Source: Cytobacillus pseudoceanisediminis (GTDB lineage: Bacteria; Bacillota; Bacilli; Bacillales; Cytobacillaceae). From it: 64,000 bases of DNA. The notes under the pieces are model-generated. The model saw only the letters and a program-made list of their open reading frames with translations. It was not told the origin of the DNA and made no database searches. The stretch is from positions 186,001 to 250,000 of the forward strand of contig NZ_CP097350.1 in assembly GCF_023516215.1 (NCBI RefSeq), read 5' to 3'. The position numbers were made by a program, and so were the translations under genes. Each line of letters starts with the position of its first letter. Position 1 is the first letter of the stretch. Shown in pieces: positions 34,880-45,373 of the stretch.

Positions 34880-35590
34880 ATGGATTTAAATTTGTTCTTA
34901 GCATTTGGAGCTGGTTTGCTGTCCTTTATCTCACCATGCTCTCTTCCCTTATATCCTGCATTTATTTCCTATATAACGGGTATATCCGTTAATGACCTTA
35001 AAAGTAAAAGAGCCCAATTCTTTAAAAGCAATGCATTCTTTCATACTTTATTATTTTTGGTCGGCTTTTCGATTATTTTCTTGGCGTTAGGATGGTCAAG
35101 TTCTCTAATCGGTGTACTGTTTATTCAATATAAAGATTTGTTGGAGCAAATAGGAGCCATCATTATTTTCTTTTTCGGTCTTATTATGGTAGGTGTGCTG
35201 AAGTTTGATTTTCTGATGATGGACCATAAGGTGCAATTTAAGAAGAAACCAGCAGGGTTTTTAGGATCAATATTAATAGGAATGGGGTTTGCAGCTGGAT
35301 GGACACCTTGTACAGGGCCTATTTTGGCAGCTGTTTTTGCTCTTGGAATCACTAATCCAGGGCAGGGCTTGTTGTATATGGCTGTATATTGTCTTGGATT
35401 TTCCATACCTTTTCTATTTATGTCAATGTTTATAGATAAACTGACATTCTTTAAAAGGCACAGTGATTCACTTATGAAGGCTGGTGGGATTATAATGATA
35501 CTAATGGGTGTTATTTTATATTTCAATTGGCTTACAAAATTAATCTCCGTCATTACAAACAGCCTTTTTGGCGGTTTTACTGGTTTTTAA
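34880..35590 (+). CDS. ccdA: CcdA cytochrome c biogenesis / DsbD-type electron carrier
   Basis: A 236-residue membrane protein with six helices; the paired cysteines SPCSLPLYPAF (helix 1) and GWTPCTGPILAAV (helix 4) are the CcdA redox pair. It carries electrons from cytoplasmic thioredoxin across the membrane to ResA. ATG 34880 is chosen (GGAGGTTGT before it) over 34871. It follows resA in the same direction after a terminator, so it may have partly separate expression. Completes a local ResA-CcdA-ResC set apart from ResB. Confidence 0.92.
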   Translation: MDLNLFLAFGAGLLSFISPCSLPLYPAFISYITGISVNDLKSKRAQFFKSNAFFHTLLFLVGFSIIFLALGWSSSLIGVLFIQYKDLLEQIGAIIIFFFGLIMVGVLKFDFLMMDHKVQFKKKPAGFLGSILIGMGFAAGWTPCTGPILAAVFALGITNPGQGLLYMAVYCLGFSIPFLFMSMFIDKLTFFKRHSDSLMKAGGIIMILMGVILYFNWLTKLISVITNSLFGGFTGF

Positions 35591-36165
35591 TTAGAAGAAT
35601 CATATAGCAGTTTGGTGTAGGAGATAAAAAAATTAAATAGTAATAAACGATTGTAGTCTAATTTATTTATTAATGTATTGGTATTATCTAAAGAATATGT
35701 ACGAGTTTTTTACATATTAGGGTTAGATTATGTCTCATAATTATTGTATTCTCTAAAATCTTGAGGCTGTTAAATACCTAGTAAAAATGAAAAAAAAGAC
35801 CGATTTGACCAAAAAACTAATTTGACTCAAAAAACTTAATTAGATATAAAAGGCATTGTTTATATATAATGCCTTTTTACACTAAATTTAGTATTACCTT
35901 TAGAAAAAATTAAGACATTGACTATGTTTATTGTTATCCTGTTGATTAGTATGTCAATTTCGGTGCTGCATGTACTCACATCATTTTAAGTCTGCTTTAT
36001 AGACACAAAAGGTCCAAATCTTATGCGATTTGAACCTAAAATTACCTTCTATATTCATATTTTGTAATCTCAATAAAACTGTTGAGCTTGTAAAAAAGAT
36101 CTATAAAAAATATTTCCATCAATAACTGTTAAGGTTAGCTGGGGCATGAATATACTTTTGATTGA
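35591..36165. other. Intergenic; terminator only
   Basis: About 575 bp without a gene. A hairpin AAAAGGCATT/AATGCCTTTTT at 35848-35878 can terminate transcription in both directions. The right half holds no recognisable promoter for the leftward amidase, whose promoter lies on the other side. Confidence 0.5.
35848..35878 (+). terminator. Terminator
   Basis: AAAAGGCATT pairs with AATGCCTTTT around GTTTATATAT, followed by T. Confidence 0.7.
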
Positions 36166-37590
36166 TTAATGGAGCTTCTCTGAGGGACTTGCTCCCAATT
36201 GCTGGTATAAAGATGCTACGTCCTTCTTTTGATAATGATGGTAATAGTCCAGGATTCCCAAATAAATAGCTTTTGCAGCCAGTTCTCTCCATTGAGGGGA
36301 CCGAAGCTTGTCATTATCAGTTTTATTATCAATGAATCCGAGTTCAACTAGCACCGCGGGCATTGAATTTTCTCTGATTACATGAAAATCCCCGTTTTTC
36401 ACCCCTCTGTCATTTAACTCCCATGCTTCCAATAACCTATTTTGGATATACTTAGCTGCTGCTTTACTCTGATTAACATTTGGATTTTGTGAAGCAGAAT
36501 AGTAATATGTCTCAGTTCCATGGCCTGAACCGTTAAATGAGTTTGCATGGATGCTTACAAATAAATCGCCATTAGCATTTTGGGCTTTAGATACACGATC
36601 TTTTAATTCAATTTTTGTGTCCCTGTCTCTGGTCATCACTACAGCAAAAGGAGACTTTTTAATATAGGTATTTAACCTTAAAGCAGTATCTAGTACAACA
36701 TCTTTTTCATATATCCCATACCCAGATGCCCCCGTATCGGGATAACCATGCCCGGGATCGATAATTATCGTCTCATCACTGAGTGGATTTTTTGTTCCAG
36801 ATGAACCTTGTAAACTATTTATACTTAAGTAATCTTGATGTACGAAACCTTTTGAACCCCCTACAGATATATAAGCCCATTTTCCAATGGAATAACCAAT
36901 ATTTACTTGCGTTCCTGTTTCGAGCTTATTGACAACTGGATACTTTATAGAAGGGCCGCTTCTGACATTGAGTACATCAGCATTCACTAGTGCCTTTTTT
37001 GAAAAAGAAACAGACGCTCTCCTAGTTCTTAACTCTTCATTGATTGACCTAGCTAAAAACACAGCAAAATCTGATCGTATAAGTGTTTTATTAAGACCAA
37101 ATGTTCCATCAGGGTATCCTTGTGCTATTCCAAGGTTCATAAGAACTGTTCCTGATGAACTCGTATTAGACCCACCGAGGTTAAATGCCCGGTTTAACAT
37201 AAGTGCCATCTCACCCCTTGTTACTGACTTGTTAGGTCTAAAAGTACCATCAGGATAACCCGAAAGAATCCCGTTTTTGTATGCATCATTGATGTACCCT
37301 GAGGCAAAATAACTTGAGGACACATCCTTGAAATTGGTAGAACTATTTCCTGAGCTATACTGCAAAGCTCGTCCAATCATAGCAGCAGCCTCTCCCCTTG
37401 TAACTTGCTTATTTGGCGAAAATCGGGTAGCGCTTGTTCCGCTTACAATATCTCCAATTTTTAAGTAATTTATTTCTCTTTCAGCCCTATGATTCACTCC
37501 TAAATCTGAGAATGATTCGGCACTTCCAGGCGATGCGAATGTAAACAATAGAAAAGTAGCAGTAAACAAGAGAATTAACAAACGTTTCAT
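36166..37590 (-). CDS. S-layer-anchored N-acetylmuramoyl-L-alanine amidase
   Basis: A 474-residue secreted cell-wall hydrolase. Signal peptide ends near SPGSAES (about residue 27). Three SLH repeats follow (about 27-75, 85-130, 145-190; each with the pattern ..RFSPNKQVTRGEAAAMIGRAL), then an SH3b domain (NVRSGPSIKYPVVNKLETG) and an Amidase_3 domain: zinc ligands in IIIDPGHGYPDTGASG, Glu in EKDVVLDTA, His in SIHANSFNGSGHGTE, and catalytic Glu in VLVELGFIDN. It cleaves the amide between MurNAc and L-Ala; SLH domains bind the pyruvylated wall polymer. Common in Bacillaceae; complete. Confidence 0.92.
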   Translation of the reverse strand: MKRLLILLFTATFLLFTFASPGSAESFSDLGVNHRAEREINYLKIGDIVSGTSATRFSPNKQVTRGEAAAMIGRALQYSSGNSSTNFKDVSSSYFASGYINDAYKNGILSGYPDGTFRPNKSVTRGEMALMLNRAFNLGGSNTSSSGTVLMNLGIAQGYPDGTFGLNKTLIRSDFAVFLARSINEELRTRRASVSFSKKALVNADVLNVRSGPSIKYPVVNKLETGTQVNIGYSIGKWAYISVGGSKGFVHQDYLSINSLQGSSGTKNPLSDETIIIDPGHGYPDTGASGYGIYEKDVVLDTALRLNTYIKKSPFAVVMTRDRDTKIELKDRVSKAQNANGDLFVSIHANSFNGSGHGTETYYYSASQNPNVNQSKAAAKYIQNRLLEAWELNDRGVKNGDFHVIRENSMPAVLVELGFIDNKTDNDKLRSPQWRELAAKAIYLGILDYYHHYQKKDVASLYQQLGASPSEKLH

Positions 37591-37847
37591 TTATTAAAAA
37601 ACACCCTTTTCTTTAAATTTTGATCCTTTAAATATATTATCGACATAATTATTCGCACTTTTTAATATAAAAGTCTGCTTCATCTCCTTTTGCTGTTTAT
37701 GAGTGAGTATCGTTGTTATATGGATTAATAAACTCATATTTCACTAAATAAACATTGTCAGCCGAAACTGTCAATAATTTTAAATCCGAAATATTTGACA
37801 ATTTTGTGAACAGGTTGAATAATATATAAAAAGGAGGTTGTTAACAT

Positions 37848-38068
37848 ATGGAATCTCGAGTAAAAATTTTAAATGCCCTAAAGTTTACAAGCGGCACTAT
37901 AACTTTGATTGGCATCATTATTTTTTTCTAGGACTTTTTGAAAACGGTTACAGTGTTTTGACACCCATCGGTGTTGGCACAATAGTAGGAGCTGTTTTTA
38001 TCTTCCTGATGGGTATGTTCTTGGTAGCATCTGAAGAGATGGTAAAAAAGATTGGGAGACAGCAATAA
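37848..38068 (+). pseudogene. Small two-helix membrane protein, frameshifted
   Basis: ATG 37848 with AAGGAGG 11 bases upstream opens MESRVKILNALKFTSGTITL then a hydrophobic IGIIIFF; the frame then stops. One base further the reading continues GLFENGYSVLTPIGVGTIVG and FIFLMGMFLVASEEMVKKIG to TAA 38068. Restoring one T in the seven-T run 37921-37927 gives one protein of about 73 residues with two helices. No family recognised. It lies divergent from qoxD with a terminator between. Confidence 0.6.
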
Positions 38069-38079
38069 GATTCGAAGCA

Positions 38080-38118
38080 ATAAAAAGAGCGCCCTTTCAA
38101 GACGCTCCTTTTGTTACA
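38080..38118. terminator. Bidirectional terminator of the qox operon
   Basis: AAAAAGAGCG and CGCTCCTTTTG pair with one bulge; it separates the plus-strand small gene and the end of qoxD. Confidence 0.6.
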
Positions 38119-38120
38119 TA

Positions 38121-38405
38121 TTAATAATAACCCCAAATTAATGACAGTAATGTACCGAAAACTGTCACTAAGGCTATGAAAAAACCATAATACAGCGTAG
38201 TGTAGATTGACCTCTTATCTTTCGATTCACCAGCGTGCATAAAAACAACCAATTGAACAGCTGCTTGAATAAAAGCTGTTATAAGAAGAATGGTCATAGC
38301 TAACTCAAATGACATATCCAAAAAGTAAACTGAAAGAGCAATTACCGTTAGGACAATAGAGAATACAAACCCTAATACTTGTTTTGGAGGAAATAATTCT
38401 TTCAT
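38121..38405 (-). CDS. qoxD: Cytochrome aa3-600 menaquinol oxidase subunit IV
   Basis: A 94-residue three-helix protein (GFVFSIVLTVIALSVYFLDM, ELAMTILLITAFIQAAVQLVVFMH, IYTTLYYGFFIALVTVFGTLL), the length and layout of QoxD. It is the last gene of qoxABCD, 2 bp after qoxC, and helps assembly or stability of the oxidase. Typical membrane proteins of this size differ in sequence but the context and FMH(A) segment confirm it. Confidence 0.9.
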   Translation of the reverse strand: MKELFPPKQVLGFVFSIVLTVIALSVYFLDMSFELAMTILLITAFIQAAVQLVVFMHAGESKDKRSIYTTLYYGFFIALVTVFGTLLSLIWGYY

Positions 38406-38407
38406 TT

Positions 38408-39004
38408 CTATATCATTCCTTTCAGGAAGACGAAGCTAAAGATGAAAATCCACACCACGTCCAGAAAGTGCCAGTAAAGCGAGAAGATAAATGCTTTATT
38501 CGCTGTTTCAGGTGTCAAGCCCCGCTTTATAACTTGAAGGATAATAAACGCCCCCCAGAATAAGCCAAAGGTAACGTGTGCTCCATGTGTTCCTAAAGTT
38601 AGAAACAAGATAGCTGTAAAACCGCTAGTTTGCAGTGTTGCTCCTTCGTGAACATAGACAATAAAATCATATATTTCTACTCCTAAGAAACCAAGTCCAA
38701 GTAGTAGAGTAATTGCAAAGAAAGTAATCATGGCTTTTGCCTTGCCTAACCGCATGGCATGGATCCCGAGCCCAATTGTGAAACTGCTTGTCAAAAGTAA
38801 TATTGTTTCAATCAGTACCGGTGTAATCTCGAAAATCTCAGCTCCAGATGGACCGCTGCCTGTCCGATCCACCAAAGTAAAATAAGAAGCAAAAAGCGTC
38901 CCAAAGAGAGCAATTTCAGCTCCAAGAAAAATCCAAAATCCTAATATGTTAAGGCGATTTTGTTCTGTTCCATATTCTAAAGGGAGCGAGTGATCTATTT
39001 TCAT
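38408..39004 (-). CDS. qoxC: Cytochrome aa3-600 menaquinol oxidase subunit III
   Basis: A 198-residue five-helix subunit III: LNILGFWIFLGAEIALFGTL, then LLTSSFTIGLGIHAMRLG, FLGVEIYDFIVYVHEGATL, LGTHGAHVTFGLFWG, and FIFSLYWHFLDVVWIFIFSFV. The same HGAHV and YWHFLDVVW motifs occur in the CtaE copy at 22 kb, which is a distant paralogue. Its start overlaps the qoxB stop by 4 bases (ATGA type), so it is translated with the operon. Complete. Confidence 0.93.
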   Translation of the reverse strand: MKIDHSLPLEYGTEQNRLNILGFWIFLGAEIALFGTLFASYFTLVDRTGSGPSGAEIFEITPVLIETILLLTSSFTIGLGIHAMRLGKAKAMITFFAITLLLGLGFLGVEIYDFIVYVHEGATLQTSGFTAILFLTLGTHGAHVTFGLFWGAFIILQVIKRGLTPETANKAFIFSLYWHFLDVVWIFIFSFVFLKGMI

Positions 39005-40949
39005 TTTTTGGCACCTCCCAATTCTTCTTCTGTTTTTTCGATTTCTTCAACAGAAATATAACGGCCATGGTCTTTCTCGAATGAGCGGTGAGCCAAACAC
39101 GCAGCTATGCCGATTGAAGCAAGAACCGCGAGCATCCACATGCCGAATACAAAAGCAAAGCCCCATACAAAAAAGACTAATCCCATTAAAAACGGTACGC
39201 CACTATTATTAGGCATATGAATCGGTTCATACTTGCCTTTAAATAATTTATATCCTTTTTTCTTGTAATCCCAAAATGCTTCAGTTGAATCAACTTCCGG
39301 CACGATTGCAAAATTATATTCAGGGACTGGATTATGTGTAGCCCACTCTAATGAACGCGCGTCCCATGGATCTGCAGGGATATCCCTTGATGAGTATCGA
39401 ATACTGTAATAGATGTTATAAACAATTAACGCAAATCCTATTGCCAGTCCAATGGCACCAATAAACGAAATCAGATTCCATATTCCAAATCCAGTTGATT
39501 CCGAATAGGTATACATCCGGCGTGCCTGGCCATCCAATCCAGAAATAAACATAGGGAAAAAGGTTACGCATACACTGATCGCAATAAACCAGAATGACCA
39601 TTTACCAAGCCTTTCATTCAGCATAAAGCCGAACATTTTCGGCCACCAGTAGAAAAGTCCAGCTATCATGGCAAAAACAACGCCAGGAATGATAACCAGA
39701 TGGAAATGAGCAACCAGGAACATTGTATTATGGTATTGATAGTCGGCGCTGGCCATCCCTAGCATAACACCCGTCACCCCACCGATTGTAAATATCGGGA
39801 TAAAGCCGAGCGAGTAGAGCATTGGGGTGGTAAAAACGATTTTCCCTTTTCGAAGGGTGAACAGCCAGTTAAAAATCTTAATCCCGGTAGGAACAGCAAT
39901 AGCCATCGTGGTAATCGAAAAAATACTGTTTACTAATGCTCCCTGACCCATTGTAAAGAAATGGTGGACCCAAACAAGGAAAGAAAGCACAGAGATAGCG
40001 ACCATTGATATAACCATAGATTTATAGCCATATAGATTACGGCGTGAAAAGGTTGAAATAATTTCACTATAAATACCAAATGCGGGCAATATTAAGATAT
40101 AAACTTCGGGATGGCCCCAAACCCAGAACAAGTTAGCCCAAAGCATGTCCAATCCGCCATTACTTGTTGTGAAAAAGTTAGTAGCAAATAGACGATCCAT
40201 GGTACCCATTAATAATGCTACTGTCAATACTGGAAAGGCAAAGACAATAATCAGATTAGTAATTAACGCTGACCATGTGAACATGGGCATTTTCATTAAG
40301 GTCATCCCGGGAGCTCTCATTTTCAGAATGGTCGTAATAAAGTTAATACCAGTAATTAATGTACCAAGTCCAGAGATTTGAAGAGCAAGCATGTAGTAGT
40401 TAGTACCTACAGATTTACTATATTCAGTTCCTGCCAGCGGGAAGTAAGAAGTCCAACCAGAATCTGGAGACCCCCGATAACGAACGAAATATTGAAGAGC
40501 ATTGCTCCGAAAAAGTACAGCCAAAAACTTAAAGCGTTTAATCTTGGGAAAGCCACATCACGTGCACCAATTTGCAATGGAACAGCAAAATTCATTAATG
40601 CCATAATAAACGCCATTGCCATAAAGATAATCATAACAACACCATGTGTTGTAAAAATTTCATTGTATTCCTGTGCGCCAAGCAGCGTATTCTCTGGAAC
40701 AGCCGTTTGGGCACGCATCATTATGGCGTCTACCCCTCCACGGAAAAGCATCAGTAAAGCTGATATTAGATACATGATTCCAATCCGTTTGTGGTCCACG
40801 GTCGTCAGCCATTCACGCCATAGGTATCCCCATTTTTTGTAATATGTCAGTCCTACAAAGATAGCGACCATTGTAAGGGCTATGGCAACCATCGATGCGT
40901 AAATTGTAGGTCCTGGATTAGGTACGGCAAATCGTGCTAAGAAATCCAT
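39001..40949 (-). pseudogene. qoxB: Cytochrome aa3-600 menaquinol oxidase subunit I, frameshifted
   Basis: Subunit I of the haem-copper oxidase, about 649 residues when rejoined. First part: MDFLARFAVPNPGPTIYASM with the conserved TTHGVVMIIFMAMAF (haem ligand His). Second part to 39001: WVWGHPEVYILILPAFG (Cu-B ligands), VWVHHFFTMG, and VAHFHLVIIPG (haem ligands). They join in [23 protein letters not shown] if one G is restored in the five-G run (C5 at 40471-40475). All catalytic residues are present, and the operon is otherwise intact, so an assembly error is likely. It pumps protons while reducing oxygen with menaquinol. Confidence 0.92.
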
Positions 40950-41027
40950 ACTATTTGACTCCTTTCGGAAAGTGTGTTGCTAAAATATCCAGCTAGAAAT
41001 AGATTAGAAAGCTAGGCAACTCTTACT

Positions 41028-41945
41028 TTATTGGTTCATTTTGCTGTGATCCATTATTTCATCCGGATCTTTTTCGGATTTGCCAGGCTTCATTTCTTCT
41101 TTCTCTGAATCACCTTTCTTATGATGGCCTTTAGGCGGTGGTGAGAAAGATAAGTGAGTGCCAGTATAAGTTGATTGACCAAGATGTCCTGGCTTTAATA
41201 ATTCCTCAAATTTTTCCTCTGTAAGAGGTTCTGCAGTTGCATTAATTTCCTCTACCCATTCATCGAACTCTTTGGGCGGCATTGCTTTTACATTAAACGT
41301 CTGTTGAGCAAAGCCTTCACCAGTAAAGCTGGCATTCCTACCGCTATATTCACCTGGTACATCAGCAGCAAGATTTAGGGTATTTACCATGTCAGCCATC
41401 GCATATTTTTGTCCACCGAGCTGAGGAATCCAAAAACTTGAGATTGGCCCGTAAGAATAAAGTTTGAATTCAATTGGCCGGTCTGTAGGAATGAACAGAT
41501 AGTTTACAGTTTCAATGTTCTGTTCAGGATAACTAAAGTGCCATTTCCAATTAGATGATGAAGCGTAAATAACTAATGGTTCCTCGTCATATCCTTCTGG
41601 TGTTGCCTCAACTTTGTAGGTGGATACAACAGTCACTACCGATAGAAACGCAACAATTAATACCGGAATAGCGGTCCAGATGATTTCTAGTTTAAGACTG
41701 CCTTCAATGTGTGGAGGTTCATAGTCTTCACTCTGATTAGAAGCACGATACTTTCTAACAATGAAGATATATAAAGCAAATACAACCACTACAACTATAG
41801 CCATGGTCCAAATTGAGATCATGATTACATCTGCTGTTGTACGACCTTGTGGCCCTTTTGGATCTAAAACCAATAACGGTTCACATCCTGTTAACACAGT
41901 GGCAATAGTGAAAATTAATGTCAGTAAAGCCCATTTCATTTTCAT
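41028..41945 (-). CDS. qoxA: Cytochrome aa3-600 menaquinol oxidase subunit II
   Basis: A 305-residue subunit II. Lipoprotein-type signal peptide (ATVLTGCEPLLVLDPKGPQG, lipobox LTGC), two helices, then a cupredoxin domain with SSNWKWHFSYPEQNIETVNYL and SSFWIPQLGGQKYAMADMVN. The CuA cysteine pair and ligands are absent, which marks a quinol and not a cytochrome c oxidase. The C-terminal tail is unusually rich in Lys/Glu/His (KGHHKKGDSEKEEMKPGKSEKD) and may bind metal weakly. First gene of qoxABCD; ATG preceded by GGGG..; intergenic 78 bp to qoxB. Confidence 0.92.
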   Translation of the reverse strand: MKMKWALLTLIFTIATVLTGCEPLLVLDPKGPQGRTTADVIMISIWTMAIVVVVVFALYIFIVRKYRASNQSEDYEPPHIEGSLKLEIIWTAIPVLIVAFLSVVTVVSTYKVEATPEGYDEEPLVIYASSSNWKWHFSYPEQNIETVNYLFIPTDRPIEFKLYSYGPISSFWIPQLGGQKYAMADMVNTLNLAADVPGEYSGRNASFTGEGFAQQTFNVKAMPPKEFDEWVEEINATAEPLTEEKFEELLKPGHLGQSTYTGTHLSFSPPPKGHHKKGDSEKEEMKPGKSEKDPDEIMDHSKMNQ

Positions 41946-42383
41946 AGGAGTTCCCCTTTCCGTATTTGCACAAATTTAAAGAATAAACTTAATGATTATA
42001 TGTGCATGTGTTCACTTAAAGATATTTAAAATATTATCATAAATTCAGCTGCCAATTGTGACGATTTTGAAAAGGAATTATTTTACTATAATTAGAGAGA
42101 ACAAGACAAACCATCCTTCCATATTTTTCAATTAGAATTATTACACCTTTAAAAAAACATTTTTATGCTCACTTAATCACATTATCTCATAATCCACATT
42201 CAATAAAAGTGACAATAAAGCAACAAATTTATGGCGAAAATATGCACTATATCAATTTCCCCTCAATTACAAACCCCCAAAACTGGACTATTTTCTTTTG
42301 GAGAGGGAATAAACGAATTGTAGTTGACTATTATTGGTTAAGATAAAACTAAGTGCTAATTATGTTAAGTGGAGGAACTGCGG
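41946..42383. other. Divergent promoter region of qoxA and the CDF gene
   Basis: About 440 bp, AT-rich. It must contain promoters for qoxABCD and for the cation transporter. I see no clear operator; TGTGCATGTGTTCAC and GATATTTAAAATATTATC near 42000-42040 are partial palindromes. Confidence 0.4.
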
Positions 42384-43244
42384 ATGGAAGAAAATGAAGT
42401 GAAAAAAGGAGAAAAAGGTGCCTGGATTAGTATATCAGCATATATACTCTTATCCATTATCAAGCTTATCATGGGGAATTTGGGAAATTCGGAAGCTTTA
42501 AAAGCGGATGGATTAAACAATTTAACTGATGTCATTGCTTCTGTAGCCGTATTAATTGGATTAAGGATATCTCAAAAACCGGCCGATGAGAACCATAAGT
42601 ATGGACATCTTAGAGCTGAAACGATCGCTTCTTTGGTTGCTTCATTAATTATGCTTACTGTTGGTTTGCAAGTAGTGATCGATTCTTTTAGAAATTTATA
42701 TAATCCTGTTGAAGAAAGACCTGATTTATATACTGGGGCTGTTGCTTTATTTAGTTCTCTTTTTATGTACCTAGTCTACAGATATAATTTGAAGCTATCT
42801 AAAAGGATTGGAAGTAAGGCCCTTTATTCAGCAGCACAGGATAACCGTTCCGACGCATTGGTAAGTATAGGCGCTGCAATAGGAATAGCTGGTGCACATC
42901 TCGGGTTGAATTGGCTGGATTCCCTCGCGGCAGCAATTGTGGGAATAATTATATGCTTAACTGCCTGGGTAATTTTTAAGGAGGCGGCTCACGATTTAAC
43001 TGATGGTTTTGAAGTAAAACTCTTGAAGGAAATTGAAGAAACAATCAATCAAACGGAAGGAGTAAAATTTGTTAAAAATCTAAGAGCAAGACTTCATGGA
43101 AACCACCCAATAGTAGATGTGACTATTTTTGTTGAACCTTCACTAACCGTTATTCAAAGTCATGATATTACTGTGAAAATTGAGGATAATTTACGTAAGT
43201 TTCATAATATCCATCATACTCATGTTCATGTAGAGCCTCACTAG
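42384..43244 (+). CDS. Cation diffusion facilitator (MneP/MneS-like)
   Basis: A CDF exporter of about 286 residues with six helices and a C-terminal cytoplasmic domain. The metal site includes ALKADGLNNLTDVIAS in helix 2 (DGLNNLTD instead of the zinc type's HxxxD) and AQDNRSDALVSIGAAIG in helix 5. That NN/TD pattern resembles Bacillus manganese exporters MneP/MneS more than CzcD. The C-terminus ends HNIHHTHVHVEPH, a His-rich tail. ATG 42384 has TGGAGG before it. It runs divergently from qoxA and may protect against manganese. Confidence 0.82.
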   Translation: MEENEVKKGEKGAWISISAYILLSIIKLIMGNLGNSEALKADGLNNLTDVIASVAVLIGLRISQKPADENHKYGHLRAETIASLVASLIMLTVGLQVVIDSFRNLYNPVEERPDLYTGAVALFSSLFMYLVYRYNLKLSKRIGSKALYSAAQDNRSDALVSIGAAIGIAGAHLGLNWLDSLAAAIVGIIICLTAWVIFKEAAHDLTDGFEVKLLKEIEETINQTEGVKFVKNLRARLHGNHPIVDVTIFVEPSLTVIQSHDITVKIEDNLRKFHNIHHTHVHVEPH

Positions 43245-43268
43245 ATTAAATTGCCTGATTACTAAGTT

Positions 43269-43305
43269 CAAAAAAATGAGCCGCCATTACTGACGGCTTA
43301 TTTCA
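43269..43305. terminator. Terminator, bidirectional
   Basis: AAAATGAGCCG pairs with CGGCTTATTT around CCATTACTGA, between the convergent CDF and LtaS-like genes. Confidence 0.75.
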
Positions 43306-43331
43306 CTTTATGAATTGGATCTACCTTTTGT

Positions 43332-45184
43332 TTATTTATCGGAAGTATATCCTTTCTGATTAATAAACCTTAACAGATCGCCGTAGATAACTTGATCTGA
43401 TGCGTTCAATTCCTTTTGCGCCCTTTCAGCATTCTTTTTACAGTTTTGTCCATCAATTTCGAGTGCAGTCTGCTTATCATAGCATCTATTTTTTGTATAC
43501 AAATATTCTTTAGTAATAAAACTACCGTCTCTGAGAACTGTAAAATTGTCAGGATCTTCGGTAAAAAGATCTGAGCCAAAAGTAACATCCGTTTTATCTT
43601 TTATACCCAATAGGTTAAGAATAGTGGGTTTAACATCAATTTGTCCTGATATATTTTCTATAGTCTGTCCTTTATTTATTCCGGGAATATGAACGATCAT
43701 AGGGACTTTTTGAAGCTGTGTTTCTTGGAATGGAGTAATCTCTTTACCCAGAAATTGAGCCATGGCTTCATTATGATTTGATGAAATCCCGTAATGGTCT
43801 CCCATTAGTATGAAAATAGAATTCTCATAAAGCCCTTCTTTCTTTATCATCTCAAAGAACTTTTTCAGAGACTCATCTTCGTATCTTACGGTCGTAAAGT
43901 ATCGATTTACTGTTCCATCCTCAGAATTCCATTCGGGAATTAGCTCATCCTCTTCCTCTAAGGAAAATGGAAAATGATTTGTTAAAGTAATAAATTTAGC
44001 GTAGAATGGCTGCTTTAAAGTCCTTAAATATTGCATTGACTGTGCAAAAAAGATGTCATCTTTAAGACCCCATCCAATCGAGTTTTCTTCAGTAATATCA
44101 TAGTATTCATCAGAAAAATACTGATTATAGCCTAAGGATTTATACATAACATCCCTGTTCCAAAAACTTTTGTTGTTAGCATGAAAAACTGCAGTGGAGT
44201 ACCCTGATTGACTTAACAACGAAGGCAACCCCACAAAGGTATTTTGAGAATGTGTGAAGAATACTGCCCCCTTGGAAGTCCGTAAAGAGAGTTTTCAAAC
44301 AAAAATTCAGAATCGGAGGTTTTTCCTTGTCCGGTCTGATGATAGAAATTATTAAAATAGTAAGTGTCCGTACTTTTTATCAAACTATTTAAAAAAGGAG
44401 TGATTTCCTGGCCTTCAACTTTTTCGTTTATTATAAAGTTTTGAGTAGATTCCATAGAAATAACAAATACATTCTTCCCCTTCGCTATTCCTGCAAGTTC
44501 TTCATTGTTTGGTTTTTTAATTGCATTCGCATAATTTACGATTTCTCCTATTTGACTGCTGTCAGCAAAAGCACGATTCATACTTGTTTTTGTCTGCAAG
44601 TATGCATCATACAGTTGATAATTAAAGACTCCCAGGTTTTTCACAAGCATATTTCTATCAAATGATCTGGTTAATAACTGGGGTCTTTCAATATTGGCAA
44701 GAACTAGATTAGCTGCCATAACGAGTATGGAATAAAATAAAATCTTCCGCTTTTTAATTTTAATTTCACCAAATCGTTTTTTTAAAGGAATCAGAAATCC
44801 CAAATCTAATACTAAAAGGATGTCAAGCGGGTTAAGAAGACTGATAATACTGCTCCCCAAATCACTTGCATTGTCAGTTTGGAATAACACTGGAATTGTA
44901 ATAAAATCATTAAAAAAACGATAGTAAATCAGATTAAAATATAACAATGTGGTAAGGAAGAAATTTGTAATAAAAAGCCTGGATTTAATTCCCTTTTTAT
45001 TCCCAAATAAACACAAACACAATAAAAATAAAATTGAACCCCCGCAAGCTAACATTAATATGACTTCTTGGATAAAATTTTCAATTTCTAAGCTGAAAGC
45101 AAACCGGGTGACAACATATGTTTTTAAAGTTAAGGTTAACCAAATTATCCCTAAATACGAATCCTTTAATTTTTTCCCTTTCAT
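43332..45184 (-). pseudogene. Lipoteichoic acid synthase-like sulfatase protein, frameshifted
   Basis: Rejoined protein of about 618 residues, usual for LtaS. ATG 45184 follows GGGGAC; five N-terminal helices (LGIIWLTLTLKTYVVTRFAF on) are followed by the extracellular sulfatase domain with catalytic Thr in GQGKTSDSEF, metal ligand regions VFVISMESTQNF and FILMGDHYG. The two frames join at LPRGAVFFTHSQNTFVGLPSL if one G is restored in the five-G run (C5, 44267-44271). LtaS polymerises glycerolphosphate from phosphatidylglycerol onto a glycolipid anchor. Bacilli have several such paralogues. An assembly slip rather than decay is likely. Confidence 0.88.
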
Positions 45185-45373
45185 ATGGCTAGTCCCCTTT
45201 ATACTTTTAATACATGTACATCCTCTCATATAGTTATCTATCTTATAATCTATCCCTATTTTTGTCAATTAATCTATAATTATTAACTGTTGAGACTCGT
45301 TATGATACATGTTAAGTTTGTATATGTCTTTAATGGGATTATTCATATTTAATAATGTTAGGATGATTATTAA

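Noticed and set aside
41028..41945. Calling the qox subunit II a cytochrome c oxidase subunit
   Set aside because: The CuA cysteines are absent, so a quinol oxidase is meant.
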